Shown in pieces: positions 1 through 7,884 of a stretch of 64,000 nucleotides of DNA (positions are counted from its first letter, which is position 1; each line of letters begins with the position of its first letter). The stretch covers positions 124,001 through 188,000 of the forward strand of contig NZ_BMFT01000003.1 of the NCBI RefSeq assembly GCF_014639155.1. Reading direction: 5' to 3'. This DNA comes from Paenibacillus segetis. Lineage in GTDB: Bacteria; Bacillota; Bacilli; Paenibacillales; Paenibacillaceae. The position numbers and the translations under genes were made by a program. The notes under the pieces were generated by a model. It searched no databases. It saw nothing but the letters and a program-made list of their open reading frames with translations, and was not told the origin of the DNA.

Positions 1-37
1 GTGTTCCAGTGCCCCCTGCCAAAATCACACCTTTCAT
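1..37 (-). CDS. sugar-nucleotide pyrophosphorylase, first 12 codons (RmlA/RfbA type)
   Basis: Reading leftwards from an ATG at 37, the 12 visible codons give MKGVILAGGTGT. This is the classic nucleotide-binding start of glucose-1-phosphate thymidylyl/uridylyl-transferases (GG-T-G-T-R-L motif). A GGAGG-containing ribosome site lies at about 42-48. The gene runs off the left edge. It follows the GT2 gene by 27 bases on the same strand, so it probably belongs to the same glycan operon and would supply an NDP-sugar such as dTDP-glucose for it. The sugar and base specificity cannot be read from 12 residues. Confidence 0.75.
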   Translation of the reverse strand, partial: MKGVILAGGTGT

Positions 38-64
38 GAACTCGCCTCCCTAAATGCTAGTAAT

Positions 65-811
65 CTACATAAATCCCCAGGGATCTACTCCCCATTTCTC
101 AATAAACAATCCCCTATTACGTTTCACCAAGGAGTTCCATCCATCCGGATGATTAGTTTTGAAGCTGGCGCTTCCCACGTGGTATACAAACGTATCTCCG
201 CAAATCAACAGCCGATATCCTTGTAATCTGGCTCTATAACAATAATCATCATCTTCATAGTGACCTGGTGAGAAACGCTCATCCAATAGGCCTATATTAT
301 CTAATAGACTTCTTTTAAAGAGGAAACACATCCCTACAATACGGTACACTTCCTGCCATTTACCCGGATCAGAGATATTATATCTCTCTACTACTTCGGT
401 AAACTCCTCTATCCCGTTCAAAGTAACCTCTACCTGCTGCTTGCCACTAGCATAATTCGTTACCGGCCCAACAATCCCAATATTATCCGTGCTGGTCAAG
501 GCTAGAAGCATTTTTGAGAGCCATCTTGGAGAGACAATAACGTCATTATTCAATAGCAACAACTGATCACCTGAGGCGATGGCAAGACCTTTGTTACAAG
601 CGATAGGGAATCCCGCGTTATGTGGTATCGACACCAAAATGATCCCTTCTCTAAGGCAGTACTCAGCTGTACCATCACTTGATCCATTATCAACAACGAT
701 AATCTCATACTTTTCAAAGGTATGAAGTCGTATTGCCTCTACGCAAGATGTCAGTAGATGAAGACCATTATATGAAGGAATGATGATGCTAGTCAGTCCT
801 GATTCTCTCAT
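65..811 (-). CDS. family 2 glycosyltransferase
   Basis: This 248-residue protein is a GT-A fold family 2 glycosyltransferase, transferring a sugar from an NDP-sugar to an acceptor at the cytoplasmic face. An N-terminal SIIIPSYNG strand, VVDNGSSDGT (residues about 40-49) and LLLLNNDV (about 84-91) are the nucleotide- and metal-binding motifs. A later ERFSPGHYEDDDYCYR segment is the usual acceptor/catalytic acidic motif of rhamnosyl-type GT2 enzymes. No membrane segments are visible, and the length is normal for a single catalytic domain. The start overlaps the stop of the upstream GT2 gene by 4 bases, so the two are translationally coupled. Donor and acceptor are unknown; the downstream sugar-nucleotidyltransferase start suggests a deoxyhexose-type surface glycan. 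Confidence 0.85.
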   Translation of the reverse strand: MRESGLTSIIIPSYNGLHLLTSCVEAIRLHTFEKYEIIVVDNGSSDGTAEYCLREGIILVSIPHNAGFPIACNKGLAIASGDQLLLLNNDVIVSPRWLSKMLLALTSTDNIGIVGPVTNYASGKQQVEVTLNGIEEFTEVVERYNISDPGKWQEVYRIVGMCFLFKRSLLDNIGLLDERFSPGHYEDDDYCYRARLQGYRLLICGDTFVYHVGSASFKTNHPDGWNSLVKRNRGLFIEKWGVDPWGFM

Positions 812-1947
812 CTTGCGTTCCTCACTTTCGCAAGAGTGCTTCGAGAGAACGTGATATGTCGTAAACGAACGCCTTCCGATTTCATCACCTCGGCAAGCGC
901 CTCCATATGATCACCGAAGATCAGTCCGGCAACAGCGTTCCCTTCTCCAGTATTTCCACTACGAATTCGATTGGTTCGAAACACGTTTACCGAGTGAGGG
1001 GCACTCACCTTGAGTCCGCGCACAAGAGCCAATGCCTGAGCCTTTGGAGGTACAATTAGAGCCGAAGTTCCAATTGTAGAAATCGCTCGCCTAGACAAAG
1101 CATGCGGCACAGCGGTCATGGAATTGGCTCTCAGATCGGACCTGCCAAGCGCCCGATTTAGAAAAGTCTTACAGCGGGTAACATCGTCTTGTGCAGAAAA
1201 CATGGATGGCAGAAAAGGAGTCAGGTTATTCAGAGCCATATCAACCCCCAAATCAACAGCGATAAGAAATGCTGCTAGGTCTTTAGCAAGCAAAGACATA
1301 TCTCCATCACTAAATAAAATGATATCCCCCGTAGCTACTGCACTCCCCAATGCTCGGGAAACATCATGACCAAGTCTTGTTGGGAAACTAATTAGGGACA
1401 TACGAGGATCCCTCTCTATAACTGCAAAACTGCCGTCAGTACAGCCATTAAGTACAACAATAATCTCTTGTAATGGGAGTTTTCGAAGTTCTGCTAAGAC
1501 AGCAGGTAGCGTCTGTTCCTCGTTGCTGACGGATACAACAGCCGACGCTGTACCTTGAAGCGGAAGCGCGATTCCGAGATTAGGAATTCTTGATGCTAAG
1601 GCATATCCGCGGCGATAAGCTAAAGAAAGAGCCAACACACTGGAAACTGTCGTACCACCACTCAAATTCATGTTGTCACGGTACCAAGCCTTTAGCGATT
1701 CCTGCATGTGTTCCGAAGACAACAGATCCCGATCCTTAACTGAGGCAGCAATAAATCCAGCTTTTACTGCTCTTTGCTCCATCCGTGTCAAATTGTAAGC
1801 GGGAGTTGAACGATGGGCTAATGGTCGTGCACTCTGCTTCTGCGCAGTCCTTCCTCTGTTCACTCTACGACGACGGCTATACGTTATCTTCAGAGCTGAT
1901 CTGCCAACCCGCGAAGATTTCTGAGAAATTTTTCTAATCTTCCTCAT
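808..1947 (-). CDS. family 2 glycosyltransferase with Arg/Lys-rich N-terminal extension
   Basis: The protein has 379 residues. The first about 45 are strongly basic (runs such as SRRRRVNRGR), then comes a helical segment of about 90 residues, then a GT2 domain from about residue 130. The domain shows VVSVSNEEQTLPAVL, IIVVLNGCTDGS and the metal-binding ILFSDGDMSL. Its C-terminal half is clearly paralogous to the next gene: both share SDLR/K..SMTAVPHALSRR and a following VPP motif. It overlaps both neighbours by 4 bases (ATGA type), so three GT2 genes form one coupled operon. The basic tail could hold the enzyme on an anionic surface or on nucleic acid; that is inference. Family is confident, substrate unknown. 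Confidence 0.85.
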   Translation of the reverse strand: MRKIRKISQKSSRVGRSALKITYSRRRRVNRGRTAQKQSARPLAHRSTPAYNLTRMEQRAVKAGFIAASVKDRDLLSSEHMQESLKAWYRDNMNLSGGTTVSSVLALSLAYRRGYALASRIPNLGIALPLQGTASAVVSVSNEEQTLPAVLAELRKLPLQEIIVVLNGCTDGSFAVIERDPRMSLISFPTRLGHDVSRALGSAVATGDIILFSDGDMSLLAKDLAAFLIAVDLGVDMALNNLTPFLPSMFSAQDDVTRCKTFLNRALGRSDLRANSMTAVPHALSRRAISTIGTSALIVPPKAQALALVRGLKVSAPHSVNVFRTNRIRSGNTGEGNAVAGLIFGDHMEALAEVMKSEGVRLRHITFSRSTLAKVRNAR

Positions 1948-2774
1948 CCCCTTACCCTACCGCGTTGACGACCAAGATCACTAAATCCACCACGAGCCCC
2001 ATGTTCCATGACTAGCCAATGCAAGGCTTCTAGATGATCTCCGGCGACAAGGGTAGTAAGTGGATCGCCCTTCCGCTTGCTGGCTTGCTGCCGGACTCGG
2101 ACCGGATTCAATTTTCCCACAGGAACCGTATGAACAGCCTGTACGTTAAGCCCCCTACTCACCGCCATGGCATAAGCAAGTGGAGGAACTTCTAACGCTG
2201 CAGAACCAACGGTTTGAAGACATCGCCGGCTTAACGCATGGGGAACAGCGGTCATAGAGGCTCCCTTCAGATCTGAACGTGACAAAATTGCATTCAACAC
2301 ATACTTAGCCAAAACAACCGGATGAGCTTCTTGCTTCTCCACAGGACCCGAATATCCGTTCAAAGCCACATCAACCCCAGCTAATGTTGCCTTTACAAAA
2401 GGACGTAATTCTTTGGCCGGAATAACCATATCTCCGTCGATAAATAGTAATACTTCTCCTTTGGCAACTTCAGCGCCAACTCGTCGCCCCACATCATGAC
2501 CAAGCGGCTCATCAAATCTTATTAGTCTGGCTCCCCATTTCGCGGCAATTTCAGCCGTTCCATCCGTTGAGCCATTTGCTACTACAATGACCTCACTATT
2601 AGGATGTACCCGACTTGCCTGATATAGGACGGCCGGAAGTGTAGTCTTTTCATTCATCACCGGAATAATGATGGAGACCAGAGGCTCAGGATGGTTGAAC
2701 AAACGCCGAATCGGTAACCTTGGAGATAGGGTCCTCCGGCTAAGTTGTCTTCGTGATTTGCGCTTTCTGATCAT
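1944..2774 (-). CDS. family 2 glycosyltransferase, paralogue of the adjacent gene
   Basis: This 276-residue GT2 protein also starts with a basic stretch (MIRKRKSRRQLSRR), shorter than that of its neighbour. The catalytic domain begins at about residue 32 (VSIIIPVMNEKTTLP), with VIVVANGSTDGT and LLFIDGDMVI as donor/metal motifs. The GASMTAVPHALSRRCLQT block is shared with the 808-1947 product, indicating a tandem duplication that then diverged. AGGAGGTGA sits about 4 bases before the ATG and is the strongest ribosome site in the cluster, so this is probably the first gene of the operon. The following genes are reached by overlapping stop/start codons. Confidence 0.85.
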   Translation of the reverse strand: MIRKRKSRRQLSRRTLSPRLPIRRLFNHPEPLVSIIIPVMNEKTTLPAVLYQASRVHPNSEVIVVANGSTDGTAEIAAKWGARLIRFDEPLGHDVGRRVGAEVAKGEVLLFIDGDMVIPAKELRPFVKATLAGVDVALNGYSGPVEKQEAHPVVLAKYVLNAILSRSDLKGASMTAVPHALSRRCLQTVGSAALEVPPLAYAMAVSRGLNVQAVHTVPVGKLNPVRVRQQASKRKGDPLTTLVAGDHLEALHWLVMEHGARGGFSDLGRQRGRVRG

Positions 2775-2893
2775 ACCTTCACCTCCTAGAGATCCAGATT
2801 ATGCCGGAGTATATATCACAGTGTATGTCGCTTTGAAGACATGGTAACGGCAAACGTACAGTCTTGTATGTTCAACATTTCCTGCTAACTGCA

Positions 2894-2935
2894 CAAAAAA
2901 ACTTGCCAGGAATCCACTCTTCCGGCAAGTTTTTT
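2894..2935 (-). terminator. rho-independent terminator after the dGTPase gene
   Basis: Arms AAAACTTGCC-GGA and TCC-GGCAAGTTTT (one bulged base) enclose a short loop and are flanked by A and T runs on both sides. On the minus strand the stem is followed by T7, so it ends transcription from the dGTPase gene (and GT4 gene) before the GT2 operon. Confidence 0.8.
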
Positions 2936-2996
2936 CAGCATTGTTTATTCAAATGATCTCACTATATACAATCACGGTATACATCCATATTCGCAG

Positions 2997-4409
2997 TCAG
3001 TCTAGTTCATATATCGTGCCTACCTTCAATCCATACAGCTCGTTATAGACTTTCTCAGCATATGCATCAGTCATTCCAGCAATATAATCAACCACCATAT
3101 GCTCCCATGTCCAAATCGGTCTTTCACTCCGCTGGTCTTGCTCGAATCGAAGCAACCAGTCGCTAGGAATAATCGATTTTGAAGAATCCGAATCAACAAA
3201 CGCATCCCACAGACGTTTAATGATCCAAGCACTCCGTTTCTGCAACCGTTGCACACGTAAATCAGAAATCATGGTCACCCAGGCGAAGCTTTTCAATACG
3301 CTTACCGTACGAAGCATATCTTCATCCTCCTGGCCTTCCGATACGAAAGTTACCTTCTTCCAACCCCCATCATCAACAACACCTAAATGATTCACAAACA
3401 GACTCACCCAGTAAGCCTTAACTTCCCGTCGTGTCCGTGAGTTGTCATTTCCGCATATCGGTAGCTTGGCCTTCCAGACCTGTAAGAACGAAGTTAATAC
3501 CTCCCTTGTTTTTCTACCGATCGTTTCCTCCTGCCAGCCTTCCCAGACAGAATCCTCCAACGTCTTAATCTTCTCCACAATCAGCCGACAAATATAAGGA
3601 TCCTCCATAAAATGCTCATGAACTTCAATTTTTCCAGCCTTAATACCGTCCTCCAGATCGTGAGAGGAATAAGCAATATCATCACATAAATCCATCAGTT
3701 GAGCTTCCAATGTCTTTTTCCCATTCGGGATGTCCCATAATTGACGAATATGCGATATATATTCCCACTCCCGCAAATATACACCCTTCTTATTCTCCGT
3801 ACTGGGATAAGGATATTTATTGGTTCCGAGTAGCACTGCATCCGAAAGATTAAGCCCGTCTATATTTTCACGTTTCTCCAAGAACATAATCAATCGAAAG
3901 TTGTGGGCATTACCTTCAAAATGTTCATATTTACGCTGTATAGATTCCCTAACCGCATCTATCTCCTGCTGAGAGCGCCCTTGAGTAGTTCCCAACGCCT
4001 TTGCCACTTTATCTTCAATTAATCGCTTGAGAATTCCTTGTAGCACCTCTTCACCTTTATGACCAAAAGGAGGATGACCAAAATCATGACAAATTGCTGC
4101 GCATTCTACCACTTCGGGATCAATAATTAATCCTGGATGGAGCGCTTGTCCCGTCTCAACCTCTGGATAAGAACGTAATAGACTTCTTGCCGCTTCCCTG
4201 GCAATCTGCGCTACCTCAAGTGAATGAGTTAATCGCGTGCGATAATAGTCTCCTGTTCCTGCTCCAAAGATTTGTGATTTGCCTTGTAGACGCCGAAAGG
4301 TAGGTGAATGAATGAGCCGCGAATAATCGCGCTCAAAAGTAGCCCTGGTAGTCTCATACCCAATATTATCCGGATGTTCGCGGTGCTGTCTCATTGCACT
4401 GATATCCAT
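2997..4409 (-). CDS. dgt: dGTPase-like HD-domain triphosphohydrolase
   Basis: The product is an HD-superfamily metal-dependent phosphohydrolase of the deoxyguanosinetriphosphate triphosphohydrolase family. Such enzymes cleave dNTPs to deoxynucleoside and tripolyphosphate. Visible are the family start (RDYSRLIHSPTFRRLQGK), RTRLTHSLEV with the first metal His, CHDFGHPPFGHKGE with the HD pair, and DLCDDIAYSSHDLEDG with the last Asp. The long middle and C-terminal part is normal for the about 450-480 residue class. I choose the ATG at 4409 (470 aa): GAGAGGG lies 8 bases upstream, whereas the longer ORF start at 4439 has no ribosome site. It lies between glycosyltransferase genes but shows no obvious functional link to them. 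Confidence 0.85.
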   Translation of the reverse strand: MDISAMRQHREHPDNIGYETTRATFERDYSRLIHSPTFRRLQGKSQIFGAGTGDYYRTRLTHSLEVAQIAREAARSLLRSYPEVETGQALHPGLIIDPEVVECAAICHDFGHPPFGHKGEEVLQGILKRLIEDKVAKALGTTQGRSQQEIDAVRESIQRKYEHFEGNAHNFRLIMFLEKRENIDGLNLSDAVLLGTNKYPYPSTENKKGVYLREWEYISHIRQLWDIPNGKKTLEAQLMDLCDDIAYSSHDLEDGIKAGKIEVHEHFMEDPYICRLIVEKIKTLEDSVWEGWQEETIGRKTREVLTSFLQVWKAKLPICGNDNSRTRREVKAYWVSLFVNHLGVVDDGGWKKVTFVSEGQEDEDMLRTVSVLKSFAWVTMISDLRVQRLQKRSAWIIKRLWDAFVDSDSSKSIIPSDWLLRFEQDQRSERPIWTWEHMVVDYIAGMTDAYAEKVYNELYGLKVGTIYELD

Positions 4410-4462
4410 AAACTGCACCCTCTCTATAATCTTAATCATCTATTATTATATCCTACTACTAT

Positions 4463-5617
4463 TTATAAATTTTGACTCCTCATGATTGAAATCCAACGCT
4501 CAGCCGTATGCTGCCACCGGAAACGGCTACGCGCTAGCTCTCTTCCAGCTCTCCCCATATTCCTGCGCACTTCCTCACTCTCCAATAAACGTTGGATACG
4601 ATCTCCGAGACAGTGATCCAACTCTCCTGGTGTTAAAAGTACCCCTGTTATACCATCCTTCACAATTTCAGGAATGCCCCCTACCTCAGTTGCTACAACT
4701 GGAACCGCTGAAGCCATTGCCTCCACATTAACCAAACCAAAGGCTTCCTCATCTCCAGAAGGTACAACTACGATATCAGCTAGATTGTACCAGTCTGCCA
4801 CCCTTGGATAAGGTGCATACGGGAGAAAAATAACTCGATCCTTGTACGGCTCAGCCAACACTTTCAGTCTGCGGACGTACTCCGTTTCTCGATCTACTCC
4901 ATAAAAAACACTACCTACAATGATTAACATAGCATCTTTTTCCTTCTCCAGTATAGCGGGGAACGCCTCTAGTAGATGATGAACCCCCTTAGTTGGAAGG
5001 AGGCGGCCGATGAACAAGACCACTTTGCGGTTGTCCCAGCCGAAATCAGCAAGCCGTGCTTCACGTAGCAGCTCTCCATTGGGTGTCCAACGTGGCACAA
5101 AATCCTCCAGACTAACACCTAGAGGATTAACAGAGATCTCCGTCGTTAAGGAAGGAAACCGCCGCATAATCTCGTCTTTTAAATATTGACTATTCACAAT
5201 TAAACCATCCACGCTTTCCAGCATCCGTAGTGTACGAATCTCGGGATGATAAGAAGGTGAAATGAAAGTAGTAGAATGAAGCGTCAGGTAGACACGGGTA
5301 AATGGTAAGCGGGCCTTTAATCGATAAGCTAGCTGAGGGCGATTATGCACATCTACAGTATCTGGAAGCCATTTACGAAGATGCTTCAGGATCGAATCAA
5401 CATAACGACGTCCACCCGGTAGTCGATAACAGGGCACGTTTCCAAGAGAACCTTGTGCAGGAAGCTGCCCATCTGCCAATCCAAAAATACGAATTTGTAG
5501 TTGTCCCGCCGCAAGCGGAACCACCTTCTCGATGACCCTCTCCACGGAGCTACTTCTTCCCGAAGGTATAACGAACGATCCTGGTGAGATGACCGCAACC
5601 TTTTGTCCATTTCCCAT
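4463..5617 (-). CDS. family 4 glycosyltransferase, probably spore-coat associated
   Basis: This 384-residue GT-B protein has the N-terminal acceptor half (HNRPQLAYRLKARLP at about 92-106) and a C-terminal Glycos_transf_1 domain. The latter carries VVLFIGRLLPTKGVHHLLEAF and the nucleotide-sugar motif PSGDEEAFGLVNVEAMAS, the E-x7-E motif of GT4 enzymes, which retain anomeric configuration. GGAGG is placed about 12 bases before the ATG. It is divergently paired with a YheC/YheD spore-coat ATP-grasp gene. Together with the known CotSA-type GT4 proteins of Bacillus spore coats, this suggests glycosylation of a spore layer; that role is inference. No membrane segment is seen. Confidence 0.85.
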   Translation of the reverse strand: MGNGQKVAVISPGSFVIPSGRSSSVERVIEKVVPLAAGQLQIRIFGLADGQLPAQGSLGNVPCYRLPGGRRYVDSILKHLRKWLPDTVDVHNRPQLAYRLKARLPFTRVYLTLHSTTFISPSYHPEIRTLRMLESVDGLIVNSQYLKDEIMRRFPSLTTEISVNPLGVSLEDFVPRWTPNGELLREARLADFGWDNRKVVLFIGRLLPTKGVHHLLEAFPAILEKEKDAMLIIVGSVFYGVDRETEYVRRLKVLAEPYKDRVIFLPYAPYPRVADWYNLADIVVVPSGDEEAFGLVNVEAMASAVPVVATEVGGIPEIVKDGITGVLLTPGELDHCLGDRIQRLLESEEVRRNMGRAGRELARSRFRWQHTAERWISIMRSQNL

Positions 5618-5795
5618 GGGATAACCCTTCCTCCAATCAAATTTCCAACCATTGTTTTAAAATATACGAAATCCGCCTGAAGAATGTGCCTGAAACGCAC
5701 TTAAGTCCAAGCTCTTATTATCTTAACTCCCTGCCGGAGTTCCAAAACAGGCTGCTGACGAGGAGCAGTCGTCCACTCCTTCTTGAACGGACGAA

Positions 5796-5803
5796 CATAC
5801 ATT
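5796..5803 (+). promoter_or_regulatory. possible sporulation sigma-E type -10 element
   Basis: CATACATT, 43 bases before the chosen start of the YheC/YheD gene, matches the sigma-E -10 pattern (CATACA-T). I could not find a convincing -35 at the right distance, so this is only a candidate. Confidence 0.25.
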
Positions 5804-5845
5804 GAATCAAGACATACGACGCTAAATTTAGAAGGAGGGAGATCC

Positions 5846-6997
5846 ATGGGGCAGGACCAAGTCGGTATTCTGCTTAATACCAGCATGTACCGGGGAATAC
5901 CCCAGCGGAGAACCGGCCAGGAATCGATATCTAATTATGAGGAAGCAGCAAAGCTCTATGGAATCATGCCTTGTTTTCTCCGCTTAGGTGATATCGATGT
6001 GAAAAAAGGCGTCAGCACAGCCTATATATTTAACGGCCGTGATTACGTTAGGACTGTGATTCCCACACCGTCCGTCATTCACAACCGAGCCCTATACGCC
6101 GACCGCGCGGCACATAAAAAAATCCGCAGTATGATCTCTCAAGGCAAGATCCTTTTTAACGTAAACAACCGATACAGCAAAGATGTAATACATCGGCTAC
6201 TGTCGAGTAACCCGCATCTCTGCAACTATTTACCGAACACTGCCTCTGTGTCTCCTTCTTCCCTACGGATGATGATGAACCGATATTCCGACCTCATTCT
6301 TAAGCCCATCCGTGGATCTGTGGGTCACGGTATCTTGAGATTACAGCGTGACAAAGAGGGATGGAAGATCACTTTTCCTTCACGATCAGGCAAAGGCAAG
6401 AGGGGATGGAATACTGTTAGACTGAAGCGTGGAGAGCTACCAAACTGGACTTGGCGGTTACTCATGCACGTTCCTTATCTTGTTCAGGAACGCATTCCTC
6501 TGGCAGAATTCGAGAATCGGCCCTTGGATATCCGCGTAACCGTTCAACGAGGACTTCATGGACTTTGGGCAGTAACTGGCCTATTCGCTAAAGTTGCTCC
6601 ACAGGGAAGCTTCATATCAAACATTGCCAAAGGTGGCTGTGCATATCCTGTAGAAACAGTACTACCTAAAATATTTCCACCTCATGATGTTCGCTCTATC
6701 GTCGCCCATGTAAAAACGCTCGCCCTTACTGTTGCTGCTCATTTGTCTTCCCAGTTCCCCTTACTCGGTGATCTTGGTATGGATATCGGCCTCACCATGG
6801 ACGGACGTCCTTACTTCATTGAATGTAACGGACGCGACCAACGTTACGGATTTCGTAAAGCAGGTCTAGATGAACTATGGAAAGACAGCTATCGTAAGCC
6901 AATGTCCTTCGCCTGGTATTTGCTTAATAGTCCCAATCTAGCTGGTCTTCCTGAGCATATAGCTAACCCGTACCACACGAGAAATGAAATCAATTAA
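5846..6997 (+). CDS. YheC/YheD-family spore-coat-associated ATP-grasp protein
   Basis: The protein is a member of the YheC/YheD endospore coat-associated family, which has an ATP-grasp fold and usually sits in spore formers. The N-terminal MGQDQVGILLNTSMYRGIP is the family signature. The ATP-grasp body shows LILKPIRGSVGHGIL (phosphate-binding loop), LVQERIPLAE, DIRVTVQRG and the terminal ECNGRDQR metal-binding segment. I take the ATG at 5846 (383 aa): GAAGGAGGG ends 6 bases upstream, while the ORF extends 21 codons further without a ribosome site. It is divergent from the GT4 gene. The biochemical reaction of the family (ligation of an amino acid or peptide) is not established. Confidence 0.85.
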   Translation: MGQDQVGILLNTSMYRGIPQRRTGQESISNYEEAAKLYGIMPCFLRLGDIDVKKGVSTAYIFNGRDYVRTVIPTPSVIHNRALYADRAAHKKIRSMISQGKILFNVNNRYSKDVIHRLLSSNPHLCNYLPNTASVSPSSLRMMMNRYSDLILKPIRGSVGHGILRLQRDKEGWKITFPSRSGKGKRGWNTVRLKRGELPNWTWRLLMHVPYLVQERIPLAEFENRPLDIRVTVQRGLHGLWAVTGLFAKVAPQGSFISNIAKGGCAYPVETVLPKIFPPHDVRSIVAHVKTLALTVAAHLSSQFPLLGDLGMDIGLTMDGRPYFIECNGRDQRYGFRKAGLDELWKDSYRKPMSFAWYLLNSPNLAGLPEHIANPYHTRNEIN

Positions 6998-7027
6998 AGT
7001 CCTTTTTAATACGAAGACAACACAAAA

Positions 7028-7055
7028 GTCCAAGTTCACCTTATCGAACTTGGAC
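7028..7055. terminator. bidirectional terminator between convergent genes
   Basis: Perfect 10-bp arms GTCCAAGTTC/GAACTTGGAC with an 8-base loop. On the minus strand TTTT follows, on the plus strand TCCTCTT. It separates the YheC/YheD gene from the ECF transporter operon that ends at 7081. Confidence 0.8.
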
Positions 7056-7080
7056 TCCTCTTGCTTTACAACTTACGATT

Positions 7081-7884
7081 CTATCGATATCTTACGTCTG
7101 AGATACCAAACGTAGGATATGCTGTGACCCCTACATAGGCAATCACAAACGCTCCAATTAGAATGAGAATTACCCATAAATCACTTCGCGAGAAGGTTGA
7201 GAGATAATAGAATGTCCTAGGACGCCTCCCATCAAATGCCTTTGCCTCCATCGCGACCGCAACACGATGCGCTCTGCGAATGCTCTGTGCTAATAAAGGT
7301 ACTGCATATAGCTGTGCCTGTCTAATCCAACCCCGGGGTCCTCTCGAAATCTTAACTTCGCGGATATACAATGCATTTCGCCGAACTTGATATTCCTCCC
7401 ATACCATCGGTAATAGACGAATAGAAGCCATGAAACTATACGCATATTTAGGTGGAAGCTTAGCCTTCTGCATCAAAGCGTAGAACAAAGCAACCGATTG
7501 AGTTGTTAATACAAATAGTAGACCCTCTGCACCAAAACTTACCGATTTGAATCCAATATGAATTCCTCGAAAGAAACTCTCCTCCGAAATACGGATCAGC
7601 CCCCATTTCCACCAAAGGTGATCCCCTTTACCGAATAGAATCATCGTAGACGAGGAAGACACAAATACCAATAGAAAAGGCATAGTAATGAGCATTACCT
7701 TCCACGGGGAATGACCACTTAAGAAAAATAGCAATAACGTGAACATGATCGTTTGGCTCATCATAAAATCTAAGTTATGAGTAAACAACGTTATGAAAAA
7801 GGCTAATACCACTAGAACCAGTTTCGTAACAGGATTCGCCTGATGCATCCATGTCACTATTCTCGGCTTCAGAAATTCTCTCAC
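7081..7884 (-). CDS. ykoC: ECF transporter transmembrane component (EcfT, YkoC-like)
   Basis: This 267-residue integral membrane protein has about five to six hydrophobic segments and is of the CbiQ/EcfT family. It couples ATPase subunits to the substrate-binding S component. The coupling-helix signature appears as RIYIREVK-like YIREVKISRG and AMEAKAFDGRRPRT, an A-x-E-A-(K/R)-x-F version of the second Ala-Arg-Gly type motif. The start overlaps the stop of the ATPase gene by 4 bases. With its neighbours and the TPP riboswitch it forms a YkoEDC-type importer for thiamine or its hydroxymethylpyrimidine precursor. Confidence 0.85.
   Translation of the reverse strand: MREFLKPRIVTWMHQANPVTKLVLVVLAFFITLFTHNLDFMMSQTIMFTLLLFFLSGHSPWKVMLITMPFLLVFVSSSSTMILFGKGDHLWWKWGLIRISEESFFRGIHIGFKSVSFGAEGLLFVLTTQSVALFYALMQKAKLPPKYAYSFMASIRLLPMVWEEYQVRRNALYIREVKISRGPRGWIRQAQLYAVPLLAQSIRRAHRVAVAMEAKAFDGRRPRTFYYLSTFSRSDLWVILILIGAFVIAYVGVTAYPTFGISDVRYR

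Noticed and set aside
808-1947. 4-base overlaps among the GT2 genes as programmed frameshifts
   Set aside because: They are ATGA stop/start overlaps, each downstream gene has a full GT2 domain of its own, and no slippery sequence is seen.
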